From assembly GCA_963922205.1 (NCBI GenBank), contig CAWUHX010000301.1:62001-126000 (forward strand): a DNA stretch of 64,000 nt, given 5' to 3'. Position numbers and translations under genes: made by a program. A model generated the notes under the pieces. That model did no database searches, had not been told where the DNA came from, and saw only the letters and a program-made list of their open reading frames with translations. The stretch is from Romanomermis culicivorax. Taxonomy: Eukaryota > Nematoda > Enoplea > Mermithida > Mermithidae. Shown piece by piece: positions 23,413-34,879 of this stretch (position 1 is its first letter; the number at the start of each line of letters is the position of its first letter).

Positions 23413-23529
23413 GTTCACTTATTTTCCTAGCCATCAAACTTTCAATTCGAGAAAATAGGGAATGGTCACTTGAATAAAAGCATAAATGACAATTAGTTGT
23501 AAACCAATTGTTACACAACAGTATCATAA

Positions 23530-24781
23530 TTACCTGAGGCATCTGTATTCCAATAATCCTACGGATTTACAATTAGGAGCTACATGTCCAAGTTGTCCAC
23601 ACTGGAAGCATGTGGGTTGCCTAGGGGTGGTATTGTTCCTGTAAGCATTATTCCTGCTGAAAGTATTGTTACTGAAATTGTTGTAGCTACTCTGTTGTGG
23701 GGGTTGAGGTTTTTGTTTGATCTGCAACTGTAAATCTTTTACTTGTTGTTCTAACTGATGCAAAAGGTCCTGTTGGTCTGTATTTTTGGTCAGGGAAAAG
23801 ATGGGTTCGGGTTTTGGGGGTATAAATGGAAGGGCGTTGGACTTTAACTCATTTCTAAGGATTTGCTGTTCAATGTAAGCTGCTTCGTCTGACATTTCTT
23901 TTAGAGTTGGGAACCGTCTATACTTAATTGCTTCCCTGATTTCGTTTTGCATGCCTTCTACAAAAAGGGGTTTTATGATCATTTCTCGTGCGTCTGTGTT
24001 AAAGTTAGGGTGGGCGAGGGTTGCGAGGTGTTCTAGATCAAACAAGAATTCGGTTACTGTTTCTGATTGCTTTTGTTTTCTCTCGCGTAAAAATTGTTGA
24101 TGTAGCTCATTATCTCGATTGTTTGGGAAGAAGGCCTGCAATGCGATTTTATACTGCTCGTATGTGTTGGGAGGGTTTTCAGAATTGGCTAAACTTGTGA
24201 ATTTTGCTAACGCAGCTCCTCCTAAATGAATCTCTAAACATGCCAGCTTTAACTGTACGTCTGTATCTTTCATGCCTTGAAGTGCCATGAACAGCTCTAA
24301 TTGTTTATTCCATTCACCAAAATGTTGGGTCACGCCGCCCGTGAATACTGTAGGTTTTGGGTAAAAATTATTTGCCATGTTATTACGAATGTTTGCTGTT
24401 CTTAGATCGTCTATTAGGGTAGGGTTTACTGTATTCTGATTCAGTTGTGTGCGTAGAGTACGAAAATGTTCGGAAAATAAATCGTTTATCTGTTCTCTAA
24501 GGATTTCTCCTAAATGATCTTGTGTTTGGTGGGTCATTCTTGGTTTATGCTGGGATTCCTGCTTAAATGCTTCAATTTTTGCTTCACGCTATATTCGTTT
24601 AAATGTATCGCTTAATGTTTCATTGGAGGGGATTTCCAGTTTGCTTTCTACGAATACTGTCTTACTGTAGGGAATAATTACTACTCTATTATCTAATGCT
24701 TCAAAATGCCCGGATAAGAGTACACCTAATTGGGGGCAGGGAGTTCCAGTGGTTAACGGTACGGTACGGTCACCAAAATAT
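23530..24781 (-). pseudogene. gag: Ty3/Gypsy gag, truncated element R1
   Basis: Gag forms the retrotransposon particle. The 335-codon frame 24537-23530 has a retrotransposon-gag core (about residues 60-210, with the KQSETVTEFLFDLEHLA block) and a CCHC knuckle CFQCGQLGHVAPNC near its end. The same frame continues upstream of the first ATG to about 24730, interrupted by one TAG at 24589-24591. The natural start was therefore probably further upstream, and this copy carries a nonsense change. Nothing downstream is recognisable as protease or polymerase, so the element is cut off about 20 codons after the knuckle. The gag is related to that of the element at 29.7-38.1 kb. Confidence 0.85.
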
Positions 24782-24796
24782 GTAACAACCAGATTT

Positions 24797-25557
24797 TGTG
24801 AAGCACTTTACTTTAACCAAACGGACGTTACGACAACAAAACAGGGCGCGGGGGAGACGGGCCATTCGACAATACGGGGCAATATGGATACTAATCGATG
24901 GCTGCTTTGAGACGTCGACAACAATAAACAAAAGAACGAGGTCTCAGCTTGCAAATAATGAACGGGCCTCAGTTTAACTGCTTTCGTAAAAATGACTGCT
25001 TGCAAATATAAAAGGAGATGAGTGCGGTTTGAAAAAACAAAGAATTCAATAATCACCAATAATAATAAAATCACGCTTTGCTTCTCTTTTTATATGACGT
25101 TTTTGGCCACTCCCTGGGCGTCGCAGGAGTTCTTGCTTCTGTCAATCTTCTTCCGCCAATCGTCGCTTCCTGCTTTGCTTTTCATGCTTACTTAGTCACC
25201 CCCTTCAACGCTTTTCTAGTACGGTATGCTTTTCGTGTATTGCTTGCTTCCTACAGTGGGCTTAGCCACACCTCTGTGCTTCTGTGCATGCTTCCTGTAT
25301 CTGTTTCTCTGTGTACACATGTTTTGGTGGGACCATCGCTACCATTGCACTTGAGACTACTGTCTGGTGGGGCTTTTACTTTCTACTGCATGCAGGTGTT
25401 GTTTACGATTTTTATGAGGGATTACTTTAGTCGTGGAATGTGTATTTTAGTGTAGGTTCTAGGGGACCAGCTGCCATTGTGCAAATTAATTGGGGCGTCT
25501 TAATTGGGTCAATAGTGGCTACTGGGGTGTGGGCGGATCAAAATAAAGTACTTCACA
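24797..25557 (-). repeat. LTR of Gypsy element R1
   Basis: The 761-bp block begins TGTGAAGCACTTTA and ends AAAGTACTTCACA. It therefore has TG...CA ends and a near-perfect 13-bp inverted terminal repeat, longer than usual. It lies just upstream of the gag on the - strand, as expected of a 5' LTR. No partner LTR is in the window. I could not assign the primer-binding site with confidence. Confidence 0.75.
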
Positions 25558-26089
25558 TAATTTTACAGGAATGTTTGGGTGTGAATCCCAGACACCCTTG
25601 AGACGATAAATTACTAAATGAGATAATATTTAATAAATGAATATCACATAATGTATTCTACATATTTACAGTACTGTGTTAGCAGGTACGTTAGATACGT
25701 TTTTGTTTGTTTCAAATCCGTTTTACATATCTAGTTACCCGTTCTTGTATATATATTTGTTGTATATATATGTTGTATATTGTATATATTTCTTGTTGTA
25801 CATATTTGTTGTATATTGTAAATATTTGTTGTTGTTGTTGTACATATTCAATTTTATGTTTTTGTATGTTGTATGTATGTTGCATTTTGGTTGTTTACTT
25901 TGTTATTGTTTTTTTTGTTATTCATCCATATGTAGACAAAATGTATAGTAAATTTTGATAAACATTCGAGCCTAGATATTTACACATTACCAATAAACAT
26001 TTGAGCCTTCAGATATATACACATAGCAATAAACATTTTACATATGAATCTGCATTGAGATGGGTTTTTCATCCTTGAAATTAATACTT
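25558..26089. other. Non-coding stretch between the R1 LTR and Element 1 right terminus
   Basis: This is low-complexity TTGTATATATTTGTTG sequence (about 25740-25870), followed by about three tandem copies of CAATAAACATTTGAGCC with intervening ATATTTACACAT (about 25960-26045). No gene is visible. Open frames here come from simple repeats. Confidence 0.5.
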
Positions 26090-26426
26090 AGGATATCCAC
26101 ATATCTGCACTACATATCCGCAGATTAGACATTGTGCAGATGGCCAATATTTCTCTGCCATCCTGCAGGATATCTGCTGATTAGATGTGCATATCCGCCA
26201 AAAAGGTTGACAGCAACAACAACATATTAGACAGTTGACAACCAAATATCCACATATACGCAAAACATATCTGCCAATTAGACATGGAAAAAGCGGATTC
26301 CGCATCCGCGGATTAGACATAAATATCGGCAAAAAAAGAGCGGATATTTATCTGCGGACAATATCCACATCCGCCAATGAGACCATATCCGCATCTGCAC
26401 ACGGATTCCACCGATAAGTGACACCC
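26090..26426 (-). repeat. Element 1 right terminal inverted repeat
   Basis: On the - strand it begins GGGTGTCACTTATCGGTGG and follows the same order of motifs as 15058-15380, with point changes and small indels. The divergence between the arms suggests an old insertion. The inner edge is approximate. Confidence 0.8.
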
Positions 26427-26434
26427 TTTTTAAG

Positions 26435-26569
26435 CACATTTTTTCAGAAGGTGAAGGCTGAAAATTATTCATCAACCATTGTGTCACAATGCATTGAAGG
26501 TAAAAAGCACATTGTCATTTCATTCAAAGTTTTTCTTATCACAATTAACCAAAAGTGACCCAAGATTTA
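26435..26569. other. 135-bp host spacer between Elements 1 and 2
   Basis: This is the only sequence between the right target duplication of Element 1 and the left one of Element 2. No gene or repeat motif is visible. It may be the original host DNA, or part of an older element that received both insertions. Confidence 0.55.
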
Positions 26570-26577
26570 CACTTGCC

Positions 26578-27440
26578 GGGTATGACTAAAACCTGGATCG
26601 GGTTCACAGATCCGGGTCCAGATGGGGTGCCTAAAACCTGGATCACCACAGATCAGCGGATCATGGGTTTTTCTACTTAAACCATGGTTTTAGGTGCCTG
26701 AAACCTGGATCACGACAGATCAGTCCAGTGATCCATATCCGTGGAAAATATGCGTAAGACCGGGATTTTCATCATGGATCACCACCCACAAATCAGGTTC
26801 CAGTGTATTAATTTTTGATCAAGATCAAGATTTTTTGATCTGGATCAAATTTTTTTTCAATTTTTCACCTAAATTAAATTTTTTCGAAATTTTCCGTCAT
26901 GATGAGTAAATTCACACCACATATTCAGATTTTGATCCAGATCAATATTTTTGATCCAGATCATTTTTTTCAATTTTTTACCTACATTAAATTTTTTCGA
27001 ATTTTTCCATCGCAATGAGTAAATTCATGCCATATTTAGATTTTGATCCAGATCAATATTTTTGATTCAGATCAATTTTTTTTCAAATTTTCACCTAAAT
27101 TAAATTTTTTCGAATTTTTCCGTCTTGTTGAGTAAATTCACACCACGTATTCAGATTTTGATCCAAATCAATATTTTTGGTTTTTTTTAATTTTTTTTTA
27201 TGTCGTCATGAGTATTTCATACTTTTATAGGGGAAAAATTCAAAAACAGTAGTCCAGCCAAGATTGTTCATCATATTGGTGTGGTTTAACTCCAGATTAA
27301 CCAATATAATGTCCTACTGTTTGACAATGTAATTCATATTTGGTATATGTATCTGGTGCAATTCATTGAAACATTATTTCTATGGGTTAGAACAAAAATT
27401 TAGCATGTCTTTTTAGTACGAACCGATCCGTGAGATCCTA
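26578..27440 (+). repeat. Element 2 left terminal inverted repeat
   Basis: It begins GGGTATGACTAAAACCTGG. It then has repeated CCTAAAACCTGGATCAC motifs. After these come about 3 tandem units of roughly 115 bp (TTTTGATCCAGATCAATATT, then TTCGAATTTTTC, then GAGTAAATTCACACCACAT), and finally an ACAGTAGTCCAGCC...GGTTTAAC block and a GAAACATTATTTCTATGGG block. The same order is found inverted at 51985-52824. Confidence 0.85.
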
Positions 27441-27599
27441 CATTATCGGTTTACTATTCATGAATTATTTTTACTTAAAATCGGACCCAGACTCACTGTA
27501 ATATGTTGAAAACAGTTACAAAACATATTATCATCAAAAGTTTTACAAAAACAGATGCATGTGGTTTAACATCAGCATAACTGACATCGGCTGTCTTAC

Positions 27600-29480
27600 T
27601 GTCTTAATCTTCACTCGTCTTTTTTGTTTGTTCATTGATCGGACATGATCTGGTAGTTAAGCCTTTGATATTGTGTTCTTCTTTAGTTATGGGATTCTTA
27701 TCCCATTTGTTCAATTCATAATGAAGTCTATTGTGCACATGTACATAAAGAAGAGAAAAGCATTGAAACATCATGTCCATGGGATGATAGAAAGTAAATG
27801 CATGTGTATTAGAAAAATTTTTTCACAGATCTAGATCCGTGTATATAGTTTTTATATGAGCATACACAAACTGCTTTATTGCATTTTGTGTACGGATCTG
27901 GATCCATCTATAATGTTATTTGAGCAAACATTAACCAGTTTTATTGCAAATAACCATATATATTTTACCCAGCCATTTTGTATTTGTGTGTCAATAGGTG
28001 GATGAATTTACACAATTTTTACAATTATTATGAATTTGTTTTGACTTTTTACTATTATCTATTATGGAATTGTCGATTTTAATGATCATTGCAATTAAAA
28101 TGTTTGTCAATAAATTTGCTCTATTAGGCAATCAAGAATTGGCATAGTTTTCTGCCTGACAGGATTAAAGAAATGATCAGGTTAGTCATTGAACAAAGTC
28201 TTGGTTTTTAATTCCAAGACTTTATAAATGTTTGTGTGTAAAAAAATTAGCAAAAAATGTAAAAGGATTGAATGACCACCAGGAAACGTTATGGTAATTG
28301 CCATTAGTGGCAAATTCCAAAATGGGAAAATTGATAGAACAGTATTTAAGTTGATGATTTTATATTCCCATTTGGTCTATTCAAATCCTGATGAACATAT
28401 ATGTCTCATATGTATATAAAAAAGAGAGAAGTGTTGAAACATTGTATGTACTGGTTAATACAGAATAAAAGCACGTATTTAATCAAAAATCTAGCCTACA
28501 TGTTCAAAATGGAATAAATGAATTTTTATTCTGTAAAACTGCAAAAGGATTGAACCACCTCCAGGTTTAAATGACCAATTTTTACGTCAAATCCGACCCG
28601 GACTCACTGTAATATGTTGAAAACATTTACAAAACGTATCTATATTATTATTAAAAGTTTTACAAAAAGAGTAGTCAGCCGTAAATAAAGCATTTGATTG
28701 CTTATCAGATGCATGTGGTTTAACGTCAGCATAACCTACAGCGGCTGTCTTACTGTCCTGTTTATCTTAATCTTCACTCATATATCTATCTACTGGATTT
28801 GAATGAAACATTATTTGTACGGGTTACAACAAATGTTTAGCATATCTTTTTAGTTTGTCCATTGATCCGACATGATCCGGTCACCTTGAAAAGTTTGTAA
28901 AAGAATTTTGAAAAAGAAAATTTTGTAAAATGATTGAACAAAAACCATGAAGTGAATTCAATAATCACGAATAACATTGATACAATGTTCAACATCTGAT
29001 AGAATGGTAGTTAAGCGTTTGATGTTGCATTCTTTTTTTGTTATGGGATTTTTATTCTGTTGGTTCAATTACATAACAAAGTCTGTTGTGCTGGTGTACA
29101 TAAAGAAGAGAAAATCATTGACACATCATATCCACGGGATGACAGAAAGAAAATTGTTTTATTGCATTTAGTTTAAGCATCCGGATCTGGATCCATGTAT
29201 TTTTTTGTTATTTGAGTTTTTTTTGATTTGGTCAATCATGAACCAGTTTTGTTGATGTTTAACCTAAACTGCAAAAGGATTGAACAACCGCAATGTTTAA
29301 ACCTAAATTCAATCTTGCTGTAGTCGACAAAATAAACTGATAGATCAGTAGTAAAGTCATCAATATAAAATTCCTTTTTGGTTTGTTCAAATCCTGATGA
29401 GGCCATATCTGGCACATGTATATAAAGATGGAAAAACTGTTAAAACATCACATTTACGGGTTGGCAGTGTATGATAGGCA
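27600..29480 (+). repeat. Array of tRNA-like/TATA-like units in Element 2
   Basis: Units related to those at 15.4-19.1 kb are present: GATAGAATGGTAGTTAAG or GATAGAACAGTATTTAAG, then GTTCAAATCCTGATGA, then TATATAAA or TACATAAA (near 27745, 28415, 29100 and 29420), then GAAACAT, a GGG box and AGAATAAAAG. One variant has a CAGATCTAGATCCGTGTATAT tail resembling the TIR motif of this element. A solitary unit at about 38095 follows the Gypsy insertion. Confidence 0.6.
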
Positions 29481-29690
29481 AATAGAAAATGTAAGTCAAA
29501 AACCAGATCAAAAATAAGCAAGTGCAGTCACTAGATCAATACTTTTGGTTGTCAATGCTAAAATAGTTTTCCAACCCATTATTTATATGTTTCAACAGGA
29601 AAAATGAAGATATATTGTAATGTATAGCTGATTTAGGTCATTAGCATAAAAATATTTAAGTTTTTATGATTACATCACAAAAACAATTCA

Positions 29691-30209
29691 TGTTTTCAAA
29701 AAATAATTTAGACATGCAACTTTTGGCATTATGATTTAGTAGATACTATGTCATGATTAAGTACAAAAAAAGTGCTAGAAAATGACGTTTTGAGTCATGA
29801 GGAGGGTCATGAGTAGAACAAAAATTAGTTTAACTGCTATACTTAGCATTAAGTTTAATTAATGAGAGAAAAGTATGAAATATGTCAAAAATAAATTATC
29901 TTAGAAAACGTCATGAATTTCTAGAATATCTGAGAAAATAAGAATATTATATATAAACTTTAAGCAAAATGTATAGTAGAGTTGTTATTTCGAGTTTTCC
30001 TTTCTTGCTGTTATTCACGGTCCTTCACGACATTCGGTTATATATATATTTATTCATATTCATGTACAAATATAAGGTAGGATATGTTATAAATAAATTA
30101 TTAGAAATAACTCAGTTTATAGTCCTTTGGGTATTCTCTCCCTGCATTTGCTTAATCCCAAAAAGAACCTGCTTGTCACAGAGGTCCCCTTGGCCCCAGG
30201 GACATGACA
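29691..30209 (+). repeat. 5' LTR of R2
   Basis: It begins TGTTTTCAAAAAATAATTT and ends near CCCCAGGGACATGACA. It includes a TATATATATATTTATT stretch (about 30040) that could serve as a promoter TATA region, and an AATAAA signal at about 30090. It is directly followed by TAATTTGGTGAGTCTTGG, whose TGG suggests the primer-binding site; the tRNA was not identified. Confidence 0.85.
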
Positions 30210-30435
30210 TAATTTGGTGAGTCTTGGCATTTTTTTTCTCTACATAAAAGAGAAATAACCCTTCTTTATAGGTTTGGTTGTTGAAAGTTATTTCCCTTTT
30301 CTTTGTCTCTTTGGAGTATTTTTCCAATACTTTTGGGAAAATTTGGTTTTAGCAGGTCAGGGAAAGAACATAAACTTTGGAAATTCAAATTTTTGGGATA
30401 AATTTCATTTGGGTAATTAATTTGCTGGGGATTAA

Positions 30436-31520
30436 AATTTTAAGGTAGATTCAAAAAATATTAGACGTTCTGAAAGGTTAAAGGCCGACCCACACAAAAC
30501 TAACTCATCTTTAAGTGAGCGATTTGCTCAAATTGTTTCTAAAATTATAGAGAAAACGCATAAGGAATTGAAATCTCTTTTCCGGCATATTTCTGTTGAA
30601 AATAAAGGTCAAACTTCACCTACGAAAATGCCAAATGTGGATGATACTGTGGCCCTTGAAAATACAGTGAGAATGGCTTTTACAGACATGCTTACCCCTT
30701 GGACCCATACAATGGAGGCATTGAATTTAAAGGTGGATGCCATCCAGGCAGGGAATCCGGATGAGCACTTACGGTCAAGCTTGAGGTTTAGCTCACTTTT
30801 TGCTTTTAGGCCACCACCATCCTTTTCCAGTGGGATTGGGGAATCTTTTGTAGAATTTGAAGAGAAATTAAGGCAATACATGACCTTACAAGGGGTTACA
30901 GCTGCAGACGAGGAATATAAGATGGCTTATTTTGAAGCTAACCTGGTTGGGGCAGCGCGAGCAGCTTTTAGGGAATTAAAAAAGGGTCAAAATGCACACA
31001 ATACTTATGCAGCCTTTATTGATGAATTACAGAATATTTTTCCAGAAGGTTGGGATTCCGATTTGCAACGGCAAATCCTACAGGATAGAAAACAAAAAGA
31101 AACTGAATCAGTTACTGAATTTTTGGCTGGTTTAAAAAGTTTGGCCCGGTTGGCATACCCCAATTTTAATGAGCAGTCAAGGAAACTATAGTAAAACCCA
31201 TATTTTTGAGGGGACTGCAAGATGAGATCAGAGTGGGAATGAAATTTAGAGATTTTCCTACCCTTGCGGATGCAGTTAGCACAGTATATTGAGTCAGAAA
31301 TTGAGAGAGACCTTTTACAAGGTATGGATAAAGTATTTTTTTAATAGTTATATTTTGCCTATTTTAGAGATGCCTCGAAGAACCTTATGGAATCAGCTCG
31401 AAACGTGAAGAAAGGTTTCAACGAGTTGCAGCTCGTTGTTTTTGAGACCAACGTGCACACTTTGAGGGCAGATGTTGCTACTTTTGTCACCAAAGTGGCC
31501 ATTTATTAGCTACCTGTCCA
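30436..31520 (+). pseudogene. gag: gag of R2 (broken)
   Basis: The particle protein frame is open from 30436 to 31191 without an early ATG; the first ATG is at 30628, so the start is uncertain. It holds the same gag core as R1 (RKQKETESVTEFLAGLKSLA near 31090-31145). A frame change after about 31185 moves the rest (IVKPIFLRGLQDEIR) to another frame. A CCHC knuckle CYFCHQSGHLLATC lies at about 31468-31510. The copy is therefore inactive. Confidence 0.82.
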
Positions 31521-31886
31521 CAAATTAGTGGACTAAGAAGAATACAAAGGCATCAAGGTAATAATGATACAAAAAGATAAGGTTGATTACAATACAAAAA
31601 GATAAGGTTGAAAAACTATGAAAATGATAATGATACTGGAAGAAATATTCAGGCTATCACCGGAAATATTGATCACCTCATACCAGCTTGTCAAGGGCAA
31701 ATGTATAAAGTGAATGATATTGATGATGAAGGATTAATAACTGTAGCCAGTACAGTAGCTGAACCACAAATCCCCCAATTTTCAGCAGTTTCAGTCCCTC
31801 GACAGCAATCATCAACAAGCTGAAGGAATCAACAAGAAACAAACCTGATTGCAATTATCGCAATTGAAGATTGAGAGGTTGAAGAA

Positions 31887-32261
31887 ATGCCATCCCAACG
31901 GGATCAAATTGAAGTAAAATCGTCACCTAGCTCACCAGTGTCACTCTCCCCGGTGTCAGTTCATGAGCCACCAACTCCAATGAGAAGGTCACCACCGCCA
32001 TCTGTCACATGTATAGAATTGGAAAAAGAAGACATACGATTCGATATTCATGTCCTTGAGGTCAAAAGAAAATATGCCACCACTACACAAAAAGAAGCCC
32101 TAGAAAACGAAACCCAAGAACTAAATGATCACCTGTCCAAACTCAGAGGTAAATCAAAAGATATTTGCATAAATAGTACTCTACATTCGGAAAATTTGCA
32201 GGACCAAAATTTCCACCCTGTATCAGTTCAACAACAAAAGAAGTGCCGCAAAATCAAGTGA
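31887..32261 (+). CDS. Hypothetical frame between gag and the envelope-like gene of R2
   Basis: The 124-codon frame is rich in Ser, Pro and charged residues (SPSSPVSLSPVSVHEPPTP), with a charged, probably helical, C-terminal half. I do not recognise it. It could be the end of gag, the N-terminal part of the next gene, or non-coding. A preceding frame at 31608-31823 is of equally unclear status. Confidence 0.35.
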   Translation: MPSQRDQIEVKSSPSSPVSLSPVSVHEPPTPMRRSPPPSVTCIELEKEDIRFDIHVLEVKRKYATTTQKEALENETQELNDHLSKLRGKSKDICINSTLHSENLQDQNFHPVSVQQQKKCRKIK

Positions 32262-32399
32262 AAAAAAAGTTGTCAACTGCTTGGAAATACTCGTGTAGTG
32301 ATACTCACATGATAGATTCGTGTAGTATTATGTATTTTACTGATGACAGTAGTAAATAATCAGAATAGGGTAGCTTGTCTCTAAACTTGTGGAACAAGT

Positions 32400-33966
32400 A
32401 AGAGTAGTATTGCCCTTGAAATCCCAAAACTGGTCAATTGTAAATTCTCTGATGGACATGACATGAAGATAGAAAAGGTCAAATTGTCTGTATATACACC
32501 TAGGGAGGAATTAGCTCATTTTCCTGCACACAAATGCTTCAAGTGTAGACGTACTGTATGTACATATACTGGATTCTTGGGTTCAAAAACTATTCTGAAG
32601 GATGACATCAAAATTGAATATATAGACCCTCCCACAGGTTGTACAATAGTTCAAAACATGACATTTTTGGATAAATCCCTCGTAAAAATGAACACAGGGG
32701 TATATTCCACAAACAATATGTTAAATATTGATTTTCAGTGGTGCCGTAAAGATGTATGTAAATCAGTAACCAATGTGTTTGTTGAAGAGGGTAAAATTGC
32801 CACTGTGGACAGTAGAACAATGGTAAGTGACCTAGGAGACATTGGCGGATTTCACACCAAATCAGGTCAATGTAATAACCCAGAGGGAATTATTATCTGG
32901 GATGGGTCAATGATTTCTAACGCTCGTTCTAACATGTTTAAAAGAAACTATACAGGAGATAGAAAAAATTTGGACATAATTATAAACCAGTTACAGGGTG
33001 CCTTTACATTAGGTGAAATATCCACACATTGTAAAAAATTAAAAGATGCATTTACGACGGAATGAGGCATCTTGATTAAAATATTGCCCACTGTGAAAAA
33101 ACAGCATTTGGTGAAAAACAAAAGTCAAATACAATAGAAAACTGGGTTCTACTACTAGGAAACCCCAGAAACAAAAAACGATGTGCAAAATACTATTTTT
33201 GTTCCATTTAAAGAGAAAAAGAGAGTAAAAGAAGCTGATCTGATAAATGCTGAACTTAATTACCTAGAAAATAAAATAATTGAGCAAGAAAATGACAATT
33301 TTAGACAGGTTTGGTTGGAGATATGCAAGAATGCACAAAGACACCTGGATACAGTTTGGCAACTCATGCAATTAGATGCAACTATCAGAGCAAGGACAAT
33401 CACCACCACGTCGGACTGTTTAAAATAAATTCGACATGGGTCTCACCAATGGGACTTACACATGTAAACAGGGTTCCTTATGAACTTACATGGAAAGTAA
33501 ATATAAGTATGTTCCATTTTATACCCCGACAGTTTTCCATGACAAGTTAACACTAGCCAACCAAGGTTCACTGTTCTTTAAGCAGTATGTGTACAAAACA
33601 CAACGTATACAGAGCATACTTAAACATGTAGTCGATCATGTAAGGGAAGTTTCCCTTGACTCGACCACCCTATATCAAGCCCTAAATGGGGCAGGAGTTG
33701 CCATAATGAACACACTGGATGGCACAGGTTCAGCCTTGGAGCATATCATTGAAGGGGAAAATATAGTGGCAAAAACATTCTTTAGCACATTATTGAAAGG
33801 GCCACTCCTACTGATAATTAATGTGCTCATGTTTCTGTTAATCCTAGTATTACTAGTATATGCTGGCTATCTTTACTTTACATGGCCCACAACTATACAA
33901 AGGCCACGTGTTGTGTCTGGTTTTGTTAATGCCTTAGTTAGTTTGGCCAGAATGATGAATAATTAA
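32400..33966 (+). pseudogene. env: Envelope-like glycoprotein gene of R2 (broken), between gag and pol
   Basis: This is a candidate membrane-fusion glycoprotein of an endogenous retroelement. The N-terminal portion (to 33065) is cysteine-rich (CFKCRRTVC, then WCRKDVC) with N-glycosylation-type sites such as NMT and NYT. A middle stretch (33183-33428) follows in the same frame after stops, and the C-terminal part (33490-33966) is in another frame. That part has one strong membrane span at about residues 105-127 (LLLIINVLMFLLILVLLVY), preceded by a Gly/Ala-rich helix-like region (LNGAGVAIMNTLDGTG) and followed by a short tail. The overall layout recalls class III viral fusion proteins (herpes gB, rhabdo- or chuvirus type), but this is inference only. 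The coding sequence is dead: TGA at 33063-33065, further stops and a frame change. No furin-type site was identified. Confidence 0.6.
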
Positions 33967-33990
33967 AGTAACAGTTCAATGGAAATGAAC

Positions 33991-34410
33991 ACATTAGTTC
34001 AGAATTCTGTGACTTATATCTGGAAAAGACCAAAATTTTTGCGCACACCACATGTGAATGTTGAAGTGAATGGTGAATTGTTGATCACAGCTTTAGTAGA
34101 TACTGGAGCAGTATTCTCTTTAATTGATTCAATTGTATGTGAAAAACTCCAAGGTTGAAAATTTTATGAGACAATAATACAACCAATAGCGGCAAATGGA
34201 GATATAATACCTTTGGTAGGAGCTACATTTATAACTGTAAAAATTGGAAATGTAACTGAGACAATCTTGGTCTATATACAAAACAATTGCACAGCAGACG
34301 TAATTCTAGGGGTAAATTTCCTTAATAGATTCAAAAATCTGACTTTCCAATAGGAAAATGCATGCATTCGTTTCAAGGAGGAATGTATCCCATGTGAGGG
34401 AATGATGTAC
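33991..34410 (+). pseudogene. pol: Aspartic protease region of R2 pol (broken)
   Basis: Retropepsin-like signatures are LVDTGAVFSLID (about 34093-34130, catalytic Asp in DTGA) and ADVILGVNFLN (about 34300). One TGA at 34156-34158 and a TAG at 34351-34353 interrupt the frame. The gene begins about 25 bp after the envelope-like stop. Confidence 0.8.
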
Positions 34411-34879
34411 AATTCGCCCAAAAATAGGGGGCAAGTCAATATTGATTCAGGATTAATGATGGAACCATGAACGATAATGAGAATAATGGTACCAGTATCC
34501 AAACTTTGTCAAAATTCACCATGTGTTAAATTTGAACAAAATTTTTTCAAGCAAATGAGCAATGTTTATTTTGCTTCTAGCATATTCCCAGTCAAAAATG
34601 GTAGGATACCTGTACATTTAATGAATACAGGCAAGTACTGCATCAAATTGCACCCACAGACATTTATTGGAAGTGTACAACATTTCACAGAAAACGAAAA
34701 GATAGATTCATTTGATTTTCCTCGAGAAAAGTTACAAAGCTGGAACTTACAAAGCATAATGCTACCAGAATTTTTCAGCCAATCTCAAAAAGTGGATATT
34801 GTGAAATTATTAGCAATAACTACAACAACATTTATGCTCAAAGTGAGAAGGACTCTGGTCAAAATAATCTAGTCCATCA

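Larger units (their letters stand above)
15058..26426. mobile_element. Element 1: 11.4-kb TIR transposon carrying a UPF1-like helicase relic
   Basis: The left end GGGTGTCACTAATC is matched in inverted orientation by the right end (GTGACACCC). The similarity extends about 320-340 bp inward (15058 to about 15380; about 26090 to 26426). Both TIRs are built from repeated CTAATCNGCGGATAT-type motifs. The flanks are CTTTTAAG (15050-15057) and TTTTTAAG (26427-26434), an 8-bp duplication with one change. The cargo is a tRNA-like/TATA-like array (about 15.4-19.1 kb), a helicase relic on the - strand (23.3-19.7 kb), a hAT MITE (19939-20371) and a truncated Gypsy copy (23.5-25.6 kb). No transposase was found. 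Compared with Element 2, its expected position is occupied by the Gypsy copy, so this is a non-autonomous relative. Confidence 0.8.

Noticed and set aside
25078-25455. 125-codon + strand frame as a membrane protein gene
   Set aside because: It lies entirely within the LTR of R1 on the opposite strand, and its hydrophobicity follows from T-rich sequence.
25676-25958. Cys/Tyr-rich frames as small secreted proteins
   Set aside because: They are translations of a TTGTATATATTTGTTG simple repeat.
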